This document shows positions 1-8,454 of a stretch of DNA of 64,000 nt, piece after piece (the stretch's first letter is position 1; each line of letters opens with the position of its first letter). The notes beneath the pieces were generated by a model. That model worked only from the letters and a program-made list of their open reading frames with translations, ran no database searches and was not told the origin of the DNA. The stretch comes from CAJCBL01 sp035298965 (GTDB taxonomy: Bacteria > Verrucomicrobiota > Verrucomicrobiia > Opitutales > Opitutaceae). A program made the position numbers and the translations under genes. Where the stretch lies: NCBI GenBank assembly GCA_035298965.1, contig DATGXO010000107.1, forward strand, positions 1 through 64,000, given 5' to 3'.

Positions 1-1311
1 CCAGTTCTCCGGCTTCATCGCCAGGAGCTTCGAGCGGACGTCCACCGGCTTGGCGGCGGCGGGCTTGGCCTCACCACCGACGAGCAGGGCGGGCATCTTG
101 CCAGCAAGCGTGCTCCGAAACTCCTCCCGACCGGGTTGGAAGTAGTGCTTCATCACGATGCTCGCGGTACGGTGCCCGGTGACGCGCTGGACAATCTCCA
201 GCGGCACGCCCGCAGTCAGCGCCAGCGTCACCCAAGTCACGCGGAAGGAATGGAAGTCGCGGACCGATGCCTTGCGCACGCCTTCCTTGCGCTGCCGTTG
301 CAGCACGCCGCGGTTTTCGCCGAGGTCTCCACCCTCCGGGATCTCGTCGACGAAGCCGGCTGCGCGCAGCACGCGTTTGACGCGGTCGGTGAGGTGATCG
401 GGATTCACAACGTAGTGAGCTTCCAGGGATGGGAAGACGTAGTAGGGCGGACGAGGCGCAGGTTGGGCGAGCGCCTCGACGAGCACCTCGCGCAGCAGCG
501 GGAAGATCGGGATCTGCACGGTTTCGCCGGTCTTCGAGGTCTTCACGGTGATGAAGCCGCTCTCCAGATCGACCGACTCGCGCAGCAGCTTGCAGCAGTC
601 GCCGCGACGCATCGCCGTGCACATGCCGGTGACGATGAGCGGATAGATGAACTTGTCCTCCTTCGCGTGCTGCAGGATCACGTCGAGTTCCTCCACCTTG
701 TACGGCGTGCGGAAGACCGTCTCGCCTTCGCGAGTGGGGATGCCGTCGAACGGATTCTCGGCCATGCCGGCTTCCTTGCGCAGGGTGTGGAAGACCGAGC
801 GCAGGAAGATGACGATGTTGTTGTAGGTTTTTGCGGAGACTCCGCGCTCCTCGGTCTTTCGCATGTACGCCCGGGCATGGGTGCACTGGATCTGCGCCAT
901 CTCCTTGACTGCGGAGTTCGACTTCCGGACGAACGACAGGAAGCGCTCCATCCGGCTATTGGCTTGGTCGACGTACCGCTCGCTGAGCGGCCGGCGGCGG
1001 GGCAGCGCCTTCCAGTGCGCGACGATGTCGGTGAGCGGGATCGAGCGGACCCGTTCGCCGGTGCGGAGCGCGTGCAGGGTTTGCACGAGCTCCTCGGCGC
1101 TACCGCGTTTCTTTGATTCGAGCTGGAATCGTTCGAGCGCGGCCTGGGCTCGGGCCCGCGAGCGTTCAAAGATGATGTCGCCGGTTTTGGTGAGTGTGGG
1201 CGGGACATGCCCGCACACTTCCACGCCAAGATTCTTGGTGATCCGTTTGCCGTTCACCGTCACCCGTCCGTACCACCAGATGCTTCTGCCACGACGTAAT
1301 TCGAGAGACAT
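1..1311 (-). CDS. Tyrosine recombinase (phage-type integrase), 3' end outside window
   Basis: Site-specific recombinase that would integrate or excise a mobile element. The frame is open from ATG at 1311 to the window edge (437 codons, no stop), so the C-terminus is missing. The N-terminus (MSLELRRGRSIWWYG) resembles the SAM-like arm-binding start of phage integrases. The catalytic set is complete: Arg235 in an AMRRGD motif, a Lys in the beta-hairpin, HSFR (His354, Arg357), a TGHR box and the Tyr390 nucleophile in MKHYF. Unlike most genes here it has an SD-like AAGGA about 8 bases before the ATG. It lies 150 bp from a truncated tRNA and reads away from it, as expected for an element that extends left of the window. 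Active by residues; the host element is unseen. Confidence 0.93.
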   Translation of the reverse strand, partial: MSLELRRGRSIWWYGRVTVNGKRITKNLGVEVCGHVPPTLTKTGDIIFERSRARAQAALERFQLESKKRGSAEELVQTLHALRTGERVRSIPLTDIVAHWKALPRRRPLSERYVDQANSRMERFLSFVRKSNSAVKEMAQIQCTHARAYMRKTEERGVSAKTYNNIVIFLRSVFHTLRKEAGMAENPFDGIPTREGETVFRTPYKVEELDVILQHAKEDKFIYPLIVTGMCTAMRRGDCCKLLRESVDLESGFITVKTSKTGETVQIPIFPLLREVLVEALAQPAPRPPYYVFPSLEAHYVVNPDHLTDRVKRVLRAAGFVDEIPEGGDLGENRGVLQRQRKEGVRKASVRDFHSFRVTWVTLALTAGVPLEIVQRVTGHRTASIVMKHYFQPGREEFRSTLAGKMPALLVGGEAKPAAAKPVDVRSKLLAMKPENW

Positions 1312-1316
1312 GACTT

Positions 1317-1326
1317 GATCCTTTTT
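1317..1326 (-). promoter_or_regulatory. Shine-Dalgarno-like site of the integrase
   Basis: On the minus strand AAAAAGGATC ends 5-6 bases before the integrase ATG. It supports the chosen start and contrasts with the resident genes of the window, nearly all of which lack such a site. Confidence 0.5.
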
Positions 1327-1463
1327 GACGTTAAGGTTGTATTGAGACCTCACGTAACCTGGAGCAACGAGCAGCCCCTCCCGAAATCGCGGTAGCCAAA
1401 GAAAAGACCAAACCTAGACCGAAAATCGCCCTAGTTTCTGTCGGGACGACTCGGAGACATGGC

Positions 1464-1508
1464 CTCATAACCTGAAGGTCCTGGGTTCAAATCCCAGCCC
1501 TGCACCCA
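1464..1508 (+). other. 3' fragment of a CAU-anticodon tRNA, probable attachment-site junction
   Basis: From the anticodon loop onward the sequence reads as a tRNA 3' half: loop CTCATAA with a CAT anticodon, variable region, TPsiC arm CTGGG-TTCAAAT-CCCAG, acceptor strand CCCTGCA and an encoded CCA. Upstream of 1464 the anticodon stem does not pair (ATGGC against CCTGA) and only about 11 bases could form a D-arm, so this is not a complete tRNA gene. The acceptor end would suit an initiator tRNA (C1:A72-type mismatch), but this cannot be proved. A fragment of this kind next to an integrase is the usual remnant left when an element integrates into a tRNA 3' end; the intact copy should lie at the other end of the element, left of the window. 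Confidence 0.75.
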
Positions 1509-1514
1509 ATTTCG

Positions 1515-1550
1515 GCCCCGGCAGTCTCGGACTGCCGGGGCTCGTGTTTT
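1515..1550 (+). terminator. Rho-independent terminator after the tRNA fragment
   Basis: A perfect stem (CCCCGGCAGTC, loop TCG, GACTGCCGGGG) is followed by CTCGTGTTTTT. It starts about 8 bases after the CCA end and is most simply the original terminator of the interrupted tRNA gene, which marks the right side of the junction as native chromosome. Confidence 0.85.
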
Positions 1551-1958
1551 TCCGGCGCGGCGGGTGTCGCGAGGGCCGGATCGGATGGTCTTTCTGGAGC
1601 GCCCGGACGGCTGCGTTGCGAAGCTGATCTCGAATGGTCCGGAGGAGTTTGATTCGGAAGCGTCGTGCCCGAATTCCAATGCCGCCGGGCGAAACGCTGC
1701 GGTGGGGCGGGGAGGGCGTTGTTGCGGGAACGTTCTCCCGGTGCGCGGGTGCGTATGGCGGCCGATCCAGCCCGGGCCGCGTGCGACGCGAGGAAACGCG
1801 TTGCCACGTGCCGTGGTTGGGATTGTCTGTCACCACCCCATGATCGGAACGGTTCTTCCTGCGTCGCGGCTGGCCGAGCGAGCCATTGGCCTTGTGGATC
1901 CTCGGGCTGCCGCGTTGAACAACGGCCGATTCCTCCCTCGGTTTGGCGATCCAGCCCC
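1551..1958. other. Intergenic stretch without a recognisable gene
   Basis: About 400 bp between the tRNA terminator and the response-regulator gene. Open frames cross it on both strands, but none has a family signature or a convincing start. It probably contains the promoter of the downstream regulator; no motif could be assigned. Confidence 0.4.
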
Positions 1959-2345
1959 ATGTCGAAACTGATTCTTTGTGTTGAAGACGAGCACCTCTCG
2001 GCCGAAGCGGTTCGGCGGGCGCTCGGGTTTGCCGGCTATCGTGTCGAAGTGGCGAGCACCGCTGCTGCGGCGCTCGAGGCGATGCAAGCGCACCGGCCCG
2101 ATCTCGTGTTGCTCGACCTGTTGTTGCCGGACGTGAACGGCTACAGCTTCATCGACCTGTTGCGCGACTACGACGACCTCGAGCGCATTCCGATCGTGAT
2201 CGTAAGCGGCTGTGCGTCGCCGGAGGCGCAGAGCTTGGGTCGCGAGCTGGGGGCCCGGGCCTACCTGATCAAACCGTTCACGGCGACCGAGCTGATCGAA
2301 TGCGTGAAGGGTGTGCTCGGCGCGGCGGAAACGGCGAAAAGCTGA
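1959..2345 (+). CDS. Single-domain response regulator (CheY-like)
   Basis: A 128-residue receiver domain with no output domain. Visible landmarks are the acidic pair Glu9/Asp10, phospho-acceptor Asp53 (LLDLLLPD), the switch Ser83 (IVSGCA) and Lys105 in LIKPF. Proteins of this form pass a phosphate or act by binding a partner rather than DNA. No histidine kinase is nearby, so the partner is unknown. The frame is open further upstream, but similarity begins exactly at MSKLILCVEDE, which fixes the start. No Shine-Dalgarno is seen. Confidence 0.9.
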   Translation: MSKLILCVEDEHLSAEAVRRALGFAGYRVEVASTAAAALEAMQAHRPDLVLLDLLLPDVNGYSFIDLLRDYDDLERIPIVIVSGCASPEAQSLGRELGARAYLIKPFTATELIECVKGVLGAAETAKS

Positions 2346-2384
2346 TCGCGCGACTGGACGCTCGGCGGGCGGGCGCCGTTTCGA

Positions 2385-3038
2385 TCAGTTGGCAGCTGCC
2401 GGAATCGCGGCTAGAAACGCGTCGGTCTCGCGGATCGACGCTTCCATCTCGTGGATGAGATCGCCGATCTCCAGCTCGAGCTGGCGGTGGTTGCTGTCGA
2501 GTTGGGCGATGGCGCTGGCGTTGAGGTTGTGCTTGAGGAAGAGCACTTGGTCGCGGAAGCGATCGAGCACGGGGTCCATCATCGCGGCCGTGCGGTTCAG
2601 AGCGGCGGCGAGGGTGGCGTAGCGCTGCTCGGTGGCGGCGAACTGGCGCCGGCTGGCCTCGCGCAGGGTGGGGTCCTTGTAGGTGTCGAGTTCGTGGCGC
2701 CACTCACGGAAGAGCGCGCGGGAGACCTGTTCGATCTCGCCGATGCGCGTGCGGACGGCGGCGGCGCGCGATTCGCTGCGCGCGAGCTCGTGCTGGAGTT
2801 TGTTGTAACGCTCGGCGAGCGGGCCGCCGTTGGTGCCGGTGACGGCGAGGAACTGCTCAAGCGCGTTGGCGAACTGCTGGCGAGCGGCGTCTTGCGCCTG
2901 TCGGGCATCATGCACGCGGGCGACGAGGATATCCCGTTTGTGGATGCCGAAGCGTTCCTTGACGGCGTACTCGACCGACGAACAACCGGCTAGGCCGAGC
3001 ACGAGTCCGAGGAGGAGGGGGCGAAGCCAAGGGTGCAT
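2385..3038 (-). CDS. Coiled-coil lipoprotein, DUF2959 family
   Basis: 217 residues with a lipoprotein signal: basic start, hydrophobic LLLGLVLGLAGC, lipidated Cys19. The mature part begins SSVEYAVKERFGIHKRDIL and is rich in Ala, Arg, Gln and Glu, with long helices typical of DUF2959 proteins. Function is unknown; it is likely anchored in the outer membrane and faces the periplasm. It is convergent with the response-regulator gene and divergent from obg, 107 bp away. The lipobox fixes the start. Confidence 0.8.
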   Translation of the reverse strand: MHPWLRPLLLGLVLGLAGCSSVEYAVKERFGIHKRDILVARVHDARQAQDAARQQFANALEQFLAVTGTNGGPLAERYNKLQHELARSESRAAAVRTRIGEIEQVSRALFREWRHELDTYKDPTLREASRRQFAATEQRYATLAAALNRTAAMMDPVLDRFRDQVLFLKHNLNASAIAQLDSNHRQLELEIGDLIHEMEASIRETDAFLAAIPAAAN

Positions 3039-3144
3039 GCGACGGCCGAAGGGAATCGGCCGGAGGGGCGGCGTCGAGCAGGTTCTTCCGCGGCGGGACG
3101 CATTGCGGTTGTGCGCGGGGCGGCGGGTGTTCCATGCTGCGGGC

Positions 3145-4218
3145 ATGTTTGTCGACGAAACAGTGATCAAGGCCCGCGCCGGTGATGGCGGAAACGGTTG
3201 CGCGAGCTTCCGTCGCGAGAAGTTCATCCCGTTCGGCGGGCCGAATGGCGGCGATGGCGGCCAGGGTGGCGACGTGGTCCTCGAGGGCGATGTCGACGTG
3301 AACAACCTCGTCGACTTCAAGTTCAAGCCCCATTGGGAAGCCGGGAAAGGCGAGAACGGCCGGGGCAAGGACCAGAACGGCGCCGGCGGTCGCCCCGCGA
3401 TCCTGAAAGTGCCGCTCGGCACGGTCGTGACCAAGGAGGAGACGGGCGAGTATGTCGGCGAAGTCACCGAGGACGGACAGAAGCTCGTGCTCTGCAAGGG
3501 CGGTACCGGCGGCTGGGGAAACATCCATTTCAAGACGTCGACCAATCGCGCGCCGCGCCGCGCGAATCCCGGTCTGCCGGGCGAACACGGCGTCTATCGG
3601 CTCGTCCTCAAGAGCATCGCCGATGTGGGGCTCGTCGGCTATCCGAACGCCGGCAAGAGCTCGTTGACCAACCACATCACGAACGCGCACCCGAAGATGG
3701 CGGCGTACCCGTTCACGACGTTGCAGCCGCAGGTGGGCGTGATCGATTTCCCGGAGCGGTTCGAGCGGATCACGCTCGCGGATGTCCCGGGCTTGATCGA
3801 GGGCGCCCATGAGAACCGCGGGCTGGGCCACCGTTTCCTGCGCCATATCGAGCGCTGCACGTTGTTGCTGTTCATCGTCGACATGGCGGGTGTGGACAAC
3901 CGCGACCCACGCGAAGATTTCGCGAGTCTGCTGAAGGAGCTCGAGCTCTACGATCCCACGTTGCTCGACAAACCCCGCCTGGTCGCCGCGAACAAGATGG
4001 ATCTGCCGGAAGCGGTGGCGAACCTCCGCCTCTTCCGCCGACGCCACAAGGTGGATGTAATGGAAATCTCCTGCCTCGCCGGCACCGGCCTGGTGGAGCT
4101 CAAGGACGAGTTGCTCCACCGCGTCCGCCACGGTGGCAAATCTTTGAGAGCGCATGCCCCCGCCCGGAAGAAGAAACCGGCGACCAAGGCTCCGGCCAAG
4201 AAACGCGCAAAATCCTGA
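3145..4218 (+). CDS. obgE: GTPase Obg/CgtA
   Basis: Ribosome-associated GTPase involved in late 50S assembly and stress control. The 357-residue protein starts with a glycine-rich Obg fold (residues 1-158), followed by the G domain: G1 GYPNAGKSS (165-173), G2 around Thr191/192, G3 DVPG (213-216) and G4 NKMD (283-286). The C-terminus ends in a short lysine-rich tail (KKKPATKAPAKKRAKS) instead of a long OCT domain. The start at MFVDETVIKARAGDGG matches the family; the frame is open upstream but that part is unrelated. The usual rplU-rpmA neighbours are absent. Confidence 0.96.
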   Translation: MFVDETVIKARAGDGGNGCASFRREKFIPFGGPNGGDGGQGGDVVLEGDVDVNNLVDFKFKPHWEAGKGENGRGKDQNGAGGRPAILKVPLGTVVTKEETGEYVGEVTEDGQKLVLCKGGTGGWGNIHFKTSTNRAPRRANPGLPGEHGVYRLVLKSIADVGLVGYPNAGKSSLTNHITNAHPKMAAYPFTTLQPQVGVIDFPERFERITLADVPGLIEGAHENRGLGHRFLRHIERCTLLLFIVDMAGVDNRDPREDFASLLKELELYDPTLLDKPRLVAANKMDLPEAVANLRLFRRRHKVDVMEISCLAGTGLVELKDELLHRVRHGGKSLRAHAPARKKKPATKAPAKKRAKS

Positions 4219-4308
4219 TCTGCGGGCACGCCCATAACTCCGGGCTTGTCGGCCCGCGGCTTGAGCAACCAACCTCGGGTGCCATCTTGCATCGTCTCGT
4301 TACCCACC

Positions 4309-4821
4309 ATGTCTGACCACCGGCCATTGATGATGCGCGCGAATCGCGCGCTCGGATCCAGCTTGGTCGACCACAACTTGATCACGATCGAGGCGCTCGA
4401 CGCCGCCAACGAGCGGTTGCTCGAGCTCACGGCTGACGAGAAGAATGAGAACGTCTCGCTCCTGCACATCCTGGTGTACGAGAAGCAGTCGCTGACTGAG
4501 GAGCAGTTGTTGGCGTACGAAGTCGAGGAGATGGGCCTCGGGATGGTCGACCTGAGCGGCTACGACCAGCCGTACGATCTGCGGAAGAAACTCGATGTCG
4601 ATGCCTGCACGGCGACCTGGACGGTGCCGTTCGACGTGGAGGAGGGCACACATTTCCTCGCAACGGCCTACTATCTGAGTCCCGCTGTGCGGTCGTTCTG
4701 GGAACGGCAGCTTGAGACGCCGATCCTCTGGTTCGTGACCAGCATGGAGAACATCAACGATTTCCTCCGTAAACTCGCGGTCGAACGCGAAAACGAGGGA
4801 TCCAACGTCCGCGCCCACTGA
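4309..4821 (+). CDS. Stand-alone GspE/MshE N-terminal-like domain protein
   Basis: 170 residues resembling the N-terminal domain of type II secretion/type IV pilus ATPases: an ALGSSLVDHNLIT helix start, then an LTEEQLLAYEVEEMGLGMVDL segment. There is no ATPase domain, Walker motif or zinc motif. The gene ends 7 bp before the full ATPase gene, so the two are probably co-transcribed, and it may act as a partner or regulator of that ATPase (inference). The start was placed at MSDHRPLMMRANR; an upstream TTG in frame adds 21 unconvincing residues. Confidence 0.65.
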   Translation: MSDHRPLMMRANRALGSSLVDHNLITIEALDAANERLLELTADEKNENVSLLHILVYEKQSLTEEQLLAYEVEEMGLGMVDLSGYDQPYDLRKKLDVDACTATWTVPFDVEEGTHFLATAYYLSPAVRSFWERQLETPILWFVTSMENINDFLRKLAVERENEGSNVRAH

Positions 4822-4828
4822 TCCCGCC

Positions 4829-6541
4829 ATGCCGCTCGGCCGTCTCCAGACTTTGTTGATCGAGAAACTCGAGGAAATGGGTCGCCTGACCAGCGAGCAG
4901 AGCGCGGCGATCGTCGCCACGCCGCAGGATCTGCCTGGCGAGGCGCTCGATCAGATGCTCCAGAAGGAGTACCGGCTCACGCCGTTTCAGATTCTGCTCG
5001 GCAAATCGCGGGCGTACGGCATCGCGCCGTTTCTGGTCGGTCGCTACAAGATCAACTCCGCGACCTTCGAGAAACTGGATCGGGCGTTTTGCGTGCAGAA
5101 TCTCGTCCTGCCAGTCGGGCAGGTCGGCGACACGATCATCATCGCGTTGGCGAATCCCTTCGAGCTGAGCGTCACCGCCAAGATCGGCGAGATCACCGGC
5201 AAGCGCGTCGTGCGCCTGCTGAGCGTCGAGAAGGAGATCCGCGACAAGCTCGCCGCCGAGGCCAACCGCGAGAGCCAGCAGTTCGAGGACGTCGTCGGCA
5301 AGATCGGCGTCGAGTTCAAGGAGGTCGAGAAGGAGCTCGAGAGCCAGGAGAGCACCTCCGAGGAATCCGCGCCGATCATCCTGCTCGCGAACCGCATCAT
5401 CGAGGACGCGTACCTCTCGGGCGCGTCGGATATCCATGTCGAGCCGTGGGAAAAGGAAGTCCTGGTTCGCTACCGGATCGACGGCAACTGCCAGGAGAAA
5501 CTCCGTCTGCCGGCCAAGGTCGGTCCGGCGCTCGTCGCCCGCCTGAAGATCATGTGCAACCTCGACATCGCCGAGCGCCGGTTGCCGCAGGACGGACGCA
5601 TCGTCTTCAAGAACTACACCCGCAAGAACGTCGACATCGACCTCCGCGTCTCCACCGCGCCGCTCAACCACGGCGAGGGCGTGGTCATGCGTATCCTGGA
5701 CAAGCAGAAGTCCACGCTGCCGCTGCCGATGCTGGGTTTCTCCGAGGAGAATCTTGCGAAATACCGCGACGTGATCCGCCAGCCGTACGGCATGATCCTG
5801 CACTGCGGCCCCACAGGCTCGGGCAAATCGATGACGCTCTATTCGGCGCTCAACGAGATCAACAGCCCGGAGTTGGTCATCCGCACCGCGGAGGATCCGA
5901 TCGAATACACGCTCGCCGGCATCAACCAGATGCAGATGCACCGGCAGATCGGGCTGACCTTCGCAGCCGCGCTGCGCGCCTTCCTCCGCCAAGACCCCGA
6001 CATCGTGCTCGTCGGCGAAATCCGCGACAAGGAAACGGCCGACATCGCTGTCGAGGCCGCGCTCACTGGTCACCTGCTGCTTTCCACGCTGCATACCAAC
6101 GACGCGCCGAGCACGGTCGCCCGTCTCACGGACATGGGCATCGAGCCGTTCATGATTTCGTCGTCGCTGTTGTGCGTGTGCGCCCAGCGCCTCATGCGCC
6201 GCGTCTGCAAGGTTTGCAAGATGCCGCACGATCCGATCGCCCGCGAGAAGGAGATCCTCGAACGCGCGATCGGTTGGAGCGGACCGATCTACCGCGCGAA
6301 CCCGCGTGGCTGCCCGAAATGCGGCGGCACCGGTTACAAGGGCCGCGTCGGTATCCACGAGCTCATGGTTGTTTCGGAGGAGCTGATCGAGGGGATCAAC
6401 AAGGGCCTCGAGACCGCCGAGCTCAAAAAGATCGCGATGCGCAACGGCATGAAAACCCTCCACCAGGATTCCATGCTGAAGGTGAAGGAGGGACTTTCGA
6501 CGATGGAAGAGTCCCTCGGCACGGTCCCGCCGGACCTTTGA
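4829..6541 (+). CDS. GspE/PilB-family secretion or pilus ATPase
   Basis: Hexameric cytoplasmic ATPase that drives type II secretion or type IV pilus assembly. The 570 residues comprise an N-terminal MshEN-like domain (about 1-150), Walker A GPTGSGKSM (327-335), Asp box AEDPIE (354-359), Walker B DPDIVLVGE (389-397), His box STLHTND and a four-cysteine zinc site (Cys460, 463, 495, 498). The zinc site points to an assembly ATPase rather than a PilT-type retraction ATPase. No other secretin or pilin gene lies in the window, so secretion and pilus roles cannot be separated. It is convergent with the rhomboid gene, 19 bp between stops. Confidence 0.92.
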   Translation: MPLGRLQTLLIEKLEEMGRLTSEQSAAIVATPQDLPGEALDQMLQKEYRLTPFQILLGKSRAYGIAPFLVGRYKINSATFEKLDRAFCVQNLVLPVGQVGDTIIIALANPFELSVTAKIGEITGKRVVRLLSVEKEIRDKLAAEANRESQQFEDVVGKIGVEFKEVEKELESQESTSEESAPIILLANRIIEDAYLSGASDIHVEPWEKEVLVRYRIDGNCQEKLRLPAKVGPALVARLKIMCNLDIAERRLPQDGRIVFKNYTRKNVDIDLRVSTAPLNHGEGVVMRILDKQKSTLPLPMLGFSEENLAKYRDVIRQPYGMILHCGPTGSGKSMTLYSALNEINSPELVIRTAEDPIEYTLAGINQMQMHRQIGLTFAAALRAFLRQDPDIVLVGEIRDKETADIAVEAALTGHLLLSTLHTNDAPSTVARLTDMGIEPFMISSSLLCVCAQRLMRRVCKVCKMPHDPIAREKEILERAIGWSGPIYRANPRGCPKCGGTGYKGRVGIHELMVVSEELIEGINKGLETAELKKIAMRNGMKTLHQDSMLKVKEGLSTMEESLGTVPPDL

Positions 6542-6560
6542 GCGGCGGCGCGCGGGAGAT

Positions 6561-7712
6561 TCAGCGCATCGCAGACTTCGCCAAGCGGTACGGAGAACGT
6601 TTCGTTTCGGCGTTCAGCGTCTCCACCGACTGCCAGTCGGGCATTCCCTCGCCCCAGAACCACCAGCCGGTGGTATCGGGCGCGCCGGCCAGCATCAGGA
6701 TCAACTCGGCCCGGCTCAGCGGCCCGTGGCGGGTCTGGCGGTCGAAGAGGAAATAGCGGACATTCGGCAGGCTGCCCGTTTTCAGACGAGGAAACGGGTT
6801 GGTGGCGACCACCGGCTGGATGGTGACGATGGTCGGCTGCGAAAGCGGCGACTCAAGGTTTGCCGCCGGGGCCGAAGCGGTGGCTCGGCCGAGCGGCGAT
6901 GGCCGCGGCGTATCCTGGTGCGGAGTCGGCGGCAGCGCTCGGTCGTGCTCCGGCGCGCGGGCGGACGGCGCCGCTTGGCTCGAAGCAAACGCCAGCTCGG
7001 CGCGACGCAGTTCTGCGAAAGTATCCGCGTTGCCCGCTTGTTGACGGTGGGGCGGGGGGCGCCGCAGGAAGAAATCGAGCAGCGAGCCGTCGTCGAACTC
7101 GGTCAGCTGCACCCGCGCCGTGCCGAGGAGGAGGAGTCCTGTCGCGAGCCCTGCCGCCGTACCACCGAGATGCGCCCAATAGGCCACCTGCCCGAGGCCG
7201 AAGACGGCGCCGATGACATCCCAGGCCGTCCAATACAACGCGATCGCCCAGAGCCACACCCGACCGGTGCGGGGGATCATGCCGAGCCAGTAGAAGAGGT
7301 TGACGCGATTGGTCGGATAGAACGCGACCGCGACGCCCACGACCCCTGTGATCGCGCCGCTCGCGCCTACGACCGGCCCGCCGCCGACGAGCTGGTGCAC
7401 GAGCCCGGCAAACGCGCCGAGGCCGAGGTAGAGTCCGAGGTACGTCCAGTTGCCGACGGTCGCGCACACCGCATTGCCGAAGACCCAGAGGAAAACCATG
7501 TTGCCGACGAGGTGGGCGATGCCGGCGTGCGCGAAGAGGTAGCCAACCAGCGCGAGCGGTCCGCCTTCGCCCCAGACGAAAAACTGCCGCACCGTCTCCT
7601 CGGAGAATGCGTCGAACTGGATCGCGAGGCTGGTCGCGATGGTGGAGCCGAACAGGACCTTGTTGGCCCAAGGTTCGTGCTGGAACAGGGTCTCGATGCG
7701 ATAGGGAATCAC
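6561..7712 (-). CDS. Rhomboid intramembrane protease with C-terminal GYF_2-like domain
   Basis: 383 residues from a GTG start. The first 200 form a six-helix rhomboid fold: HLVGNM (His67, Asn71), catalytic Ser118 in GASG and His181 in YWAHLGG. A Pro/Ala/Gln-rich linker (about 215-315) leads to a domain at 319-366 with the GYF_2 pattern (YFLFDRQTRHGPLSRAEL, then a WFWGEGMPDW stretch). Rhomboids cut substrates inside the membrane; the extra domain may bind proline-rich partners (inference). The start is uncertain: the frame stays open upstream, but those residues overlap the EF-hand gene and look random, and similarity begins at IPYRIETLF. Alternative starts downstream are unlikely. Confidence 0.85.
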   Translation of the reverse strand: MIPYRIETLFQHEPWANKVLFGSTIATSLAIQFDAFSEETVRQFFVWGEGGPLALVGYLFAHAGIAHLVGNMVFLWVFGNAVCATVGNWTYLGLYLGLGAFAGLVHQLVGGGPVVGASGAITGVVGVAVAFYPTNRVNLFYWLGMIPRTGRVWLWAIALYWTAWDVIGAVFGLGQVAYWAHLGGTAAGLATGLLLLGTARVQLTEFDDGSLLDFFLRRPPPHRQQAGNADTFAELRRAELAFASSQAAPSARAPEHDRALPPTPHQDTPRPSPLGRATASAPAANLESPLSQPTIVTIQPVVATNPFPRLKTGSLPNVRYFLFDRQTRHGPLSRAELILMLAGAPDTTGWWFWGEGMPDWQSVETLNAETKRSPYRLAKSAMR

Positions 7713-7876
7713 AGCCGGTGTCCCGAATCGTGGGGACACTCCGGCCGAGGTCAAAACCAGACCATGGCGGCCGCGTCGCCGAATCCCGGTGGCCAGCGCG
7801 AAGCGAGGCTTGCACTCGCCCGTCGTGCTCGGCAAGTTCCGGTTGCCCCCTGCGTAAACCCTAAACTCGAGCGCAG

Positions 7877-8296
7877 ATGAAACGACCCCTGATGATGCTA
7901 GCCGGGTGCGGCGTGTGGATGCTGGCCGCGACCCTTTTCCCGTTGGCCGCCACCGCCGAACCTGCGGCGGATGCGGACAAATCCCGCGCGGTGAACCACC
8001 GCAACGAACAGTACGACGCCAACAAGGACGGCAAACTCGACGAAGCCGAGATCGCGGCGATGAAAGCCGACCGCGCGGCCAAGCGGAAGGCCCGCCTGTT
8101 GGCGAAGTACGACGCAAACAAGAATGGTACACTCGACCCCGACGAAGAGGCGGTGCACCAGGCCGATCTGGAGAAACGTCGCCAGCTCCGCGCCGAGCGG
8201 AAGAAGGCCAAGGAGGCGGAGAAAGCCGCCGCCAGTGACATGCCGGCGGCGCCGGCGGACGACGATGCCGACGAGCACGAGGAGGCGAAGCCCTGA
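7877..8296 (+). CDS. Secreted EF-hand calcium-binding protein
   Basis: 139 residues with a signal peptide (MKRPLMMLAGCGVWMLAAT, cleavage near TAEPA). Two EF-hand loops are visible, DANKDGKLDEAE and DANKNGTLDPDE, each with acidic or Asn ligands at the canonical positions and Glu at position 12. Between and after them are helical Lys/Arg/Ala/Glu-rich segments and an acidic tail. It probably buffers or senses Ca2+ in the periplasm; the role is unknown. It is divergent from the rhomboid gene and followed by a strong terminator. Confidence 0.85.
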   Translation: MKRPLMMLAGCGVWMLAATLFPLAATAEPAADADKSRAVNHRNEQYDANKDGKLDEAEIAAMKADRAAKRKARLLAKYDANKNGTLDPDEEAVHQADLEKRRQLRAERKKAKEAEKAAASDMPAAPADDDADEHEEAKP

Positions 8297-8325
8297 GCGG
8301 ACGATCCTTCTGATTGGCCATTGCA

Positions 8326-8352
8326 GCCCCGGAGCGACTCCGGGGCTTTTTC
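8326..8352 (+). terminator. Rho-independent terminator after the EF-hand gene
   Basis: Stem GCCCCGGAG, loop CGA, CTCCGGGGC, then TTTTTCG, 30 bp after the EF-hand stop codon. It separates that gene from the flavoprotein pair downstream. Confidence 0.88.
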
Positions 8353-8454
8353 GTTTCGCATGCGGGCGACGAAGAGGGGAAATCACCTGTTCGGACGGTG
8401 CTTGAGTGCCGATTTGGCGTCGCTACGGTCTTCGCTCCCCCCGCCTCAATTTCC

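Noticed and set aside
1431..1508. A complete tRNA gene
   Set aside because: Only the anticodon loop to CCA can be folded; the 5' part gives a D-arm of about 11 bases and an anticodon stem with mismatches.
1431..1836. Minus-strand small proteins across the tRNA fragment
   Set aside because: They contain the GLGFEPRTF-type translation that arises from reading tRNA genes backwards; a common annotation artefact.
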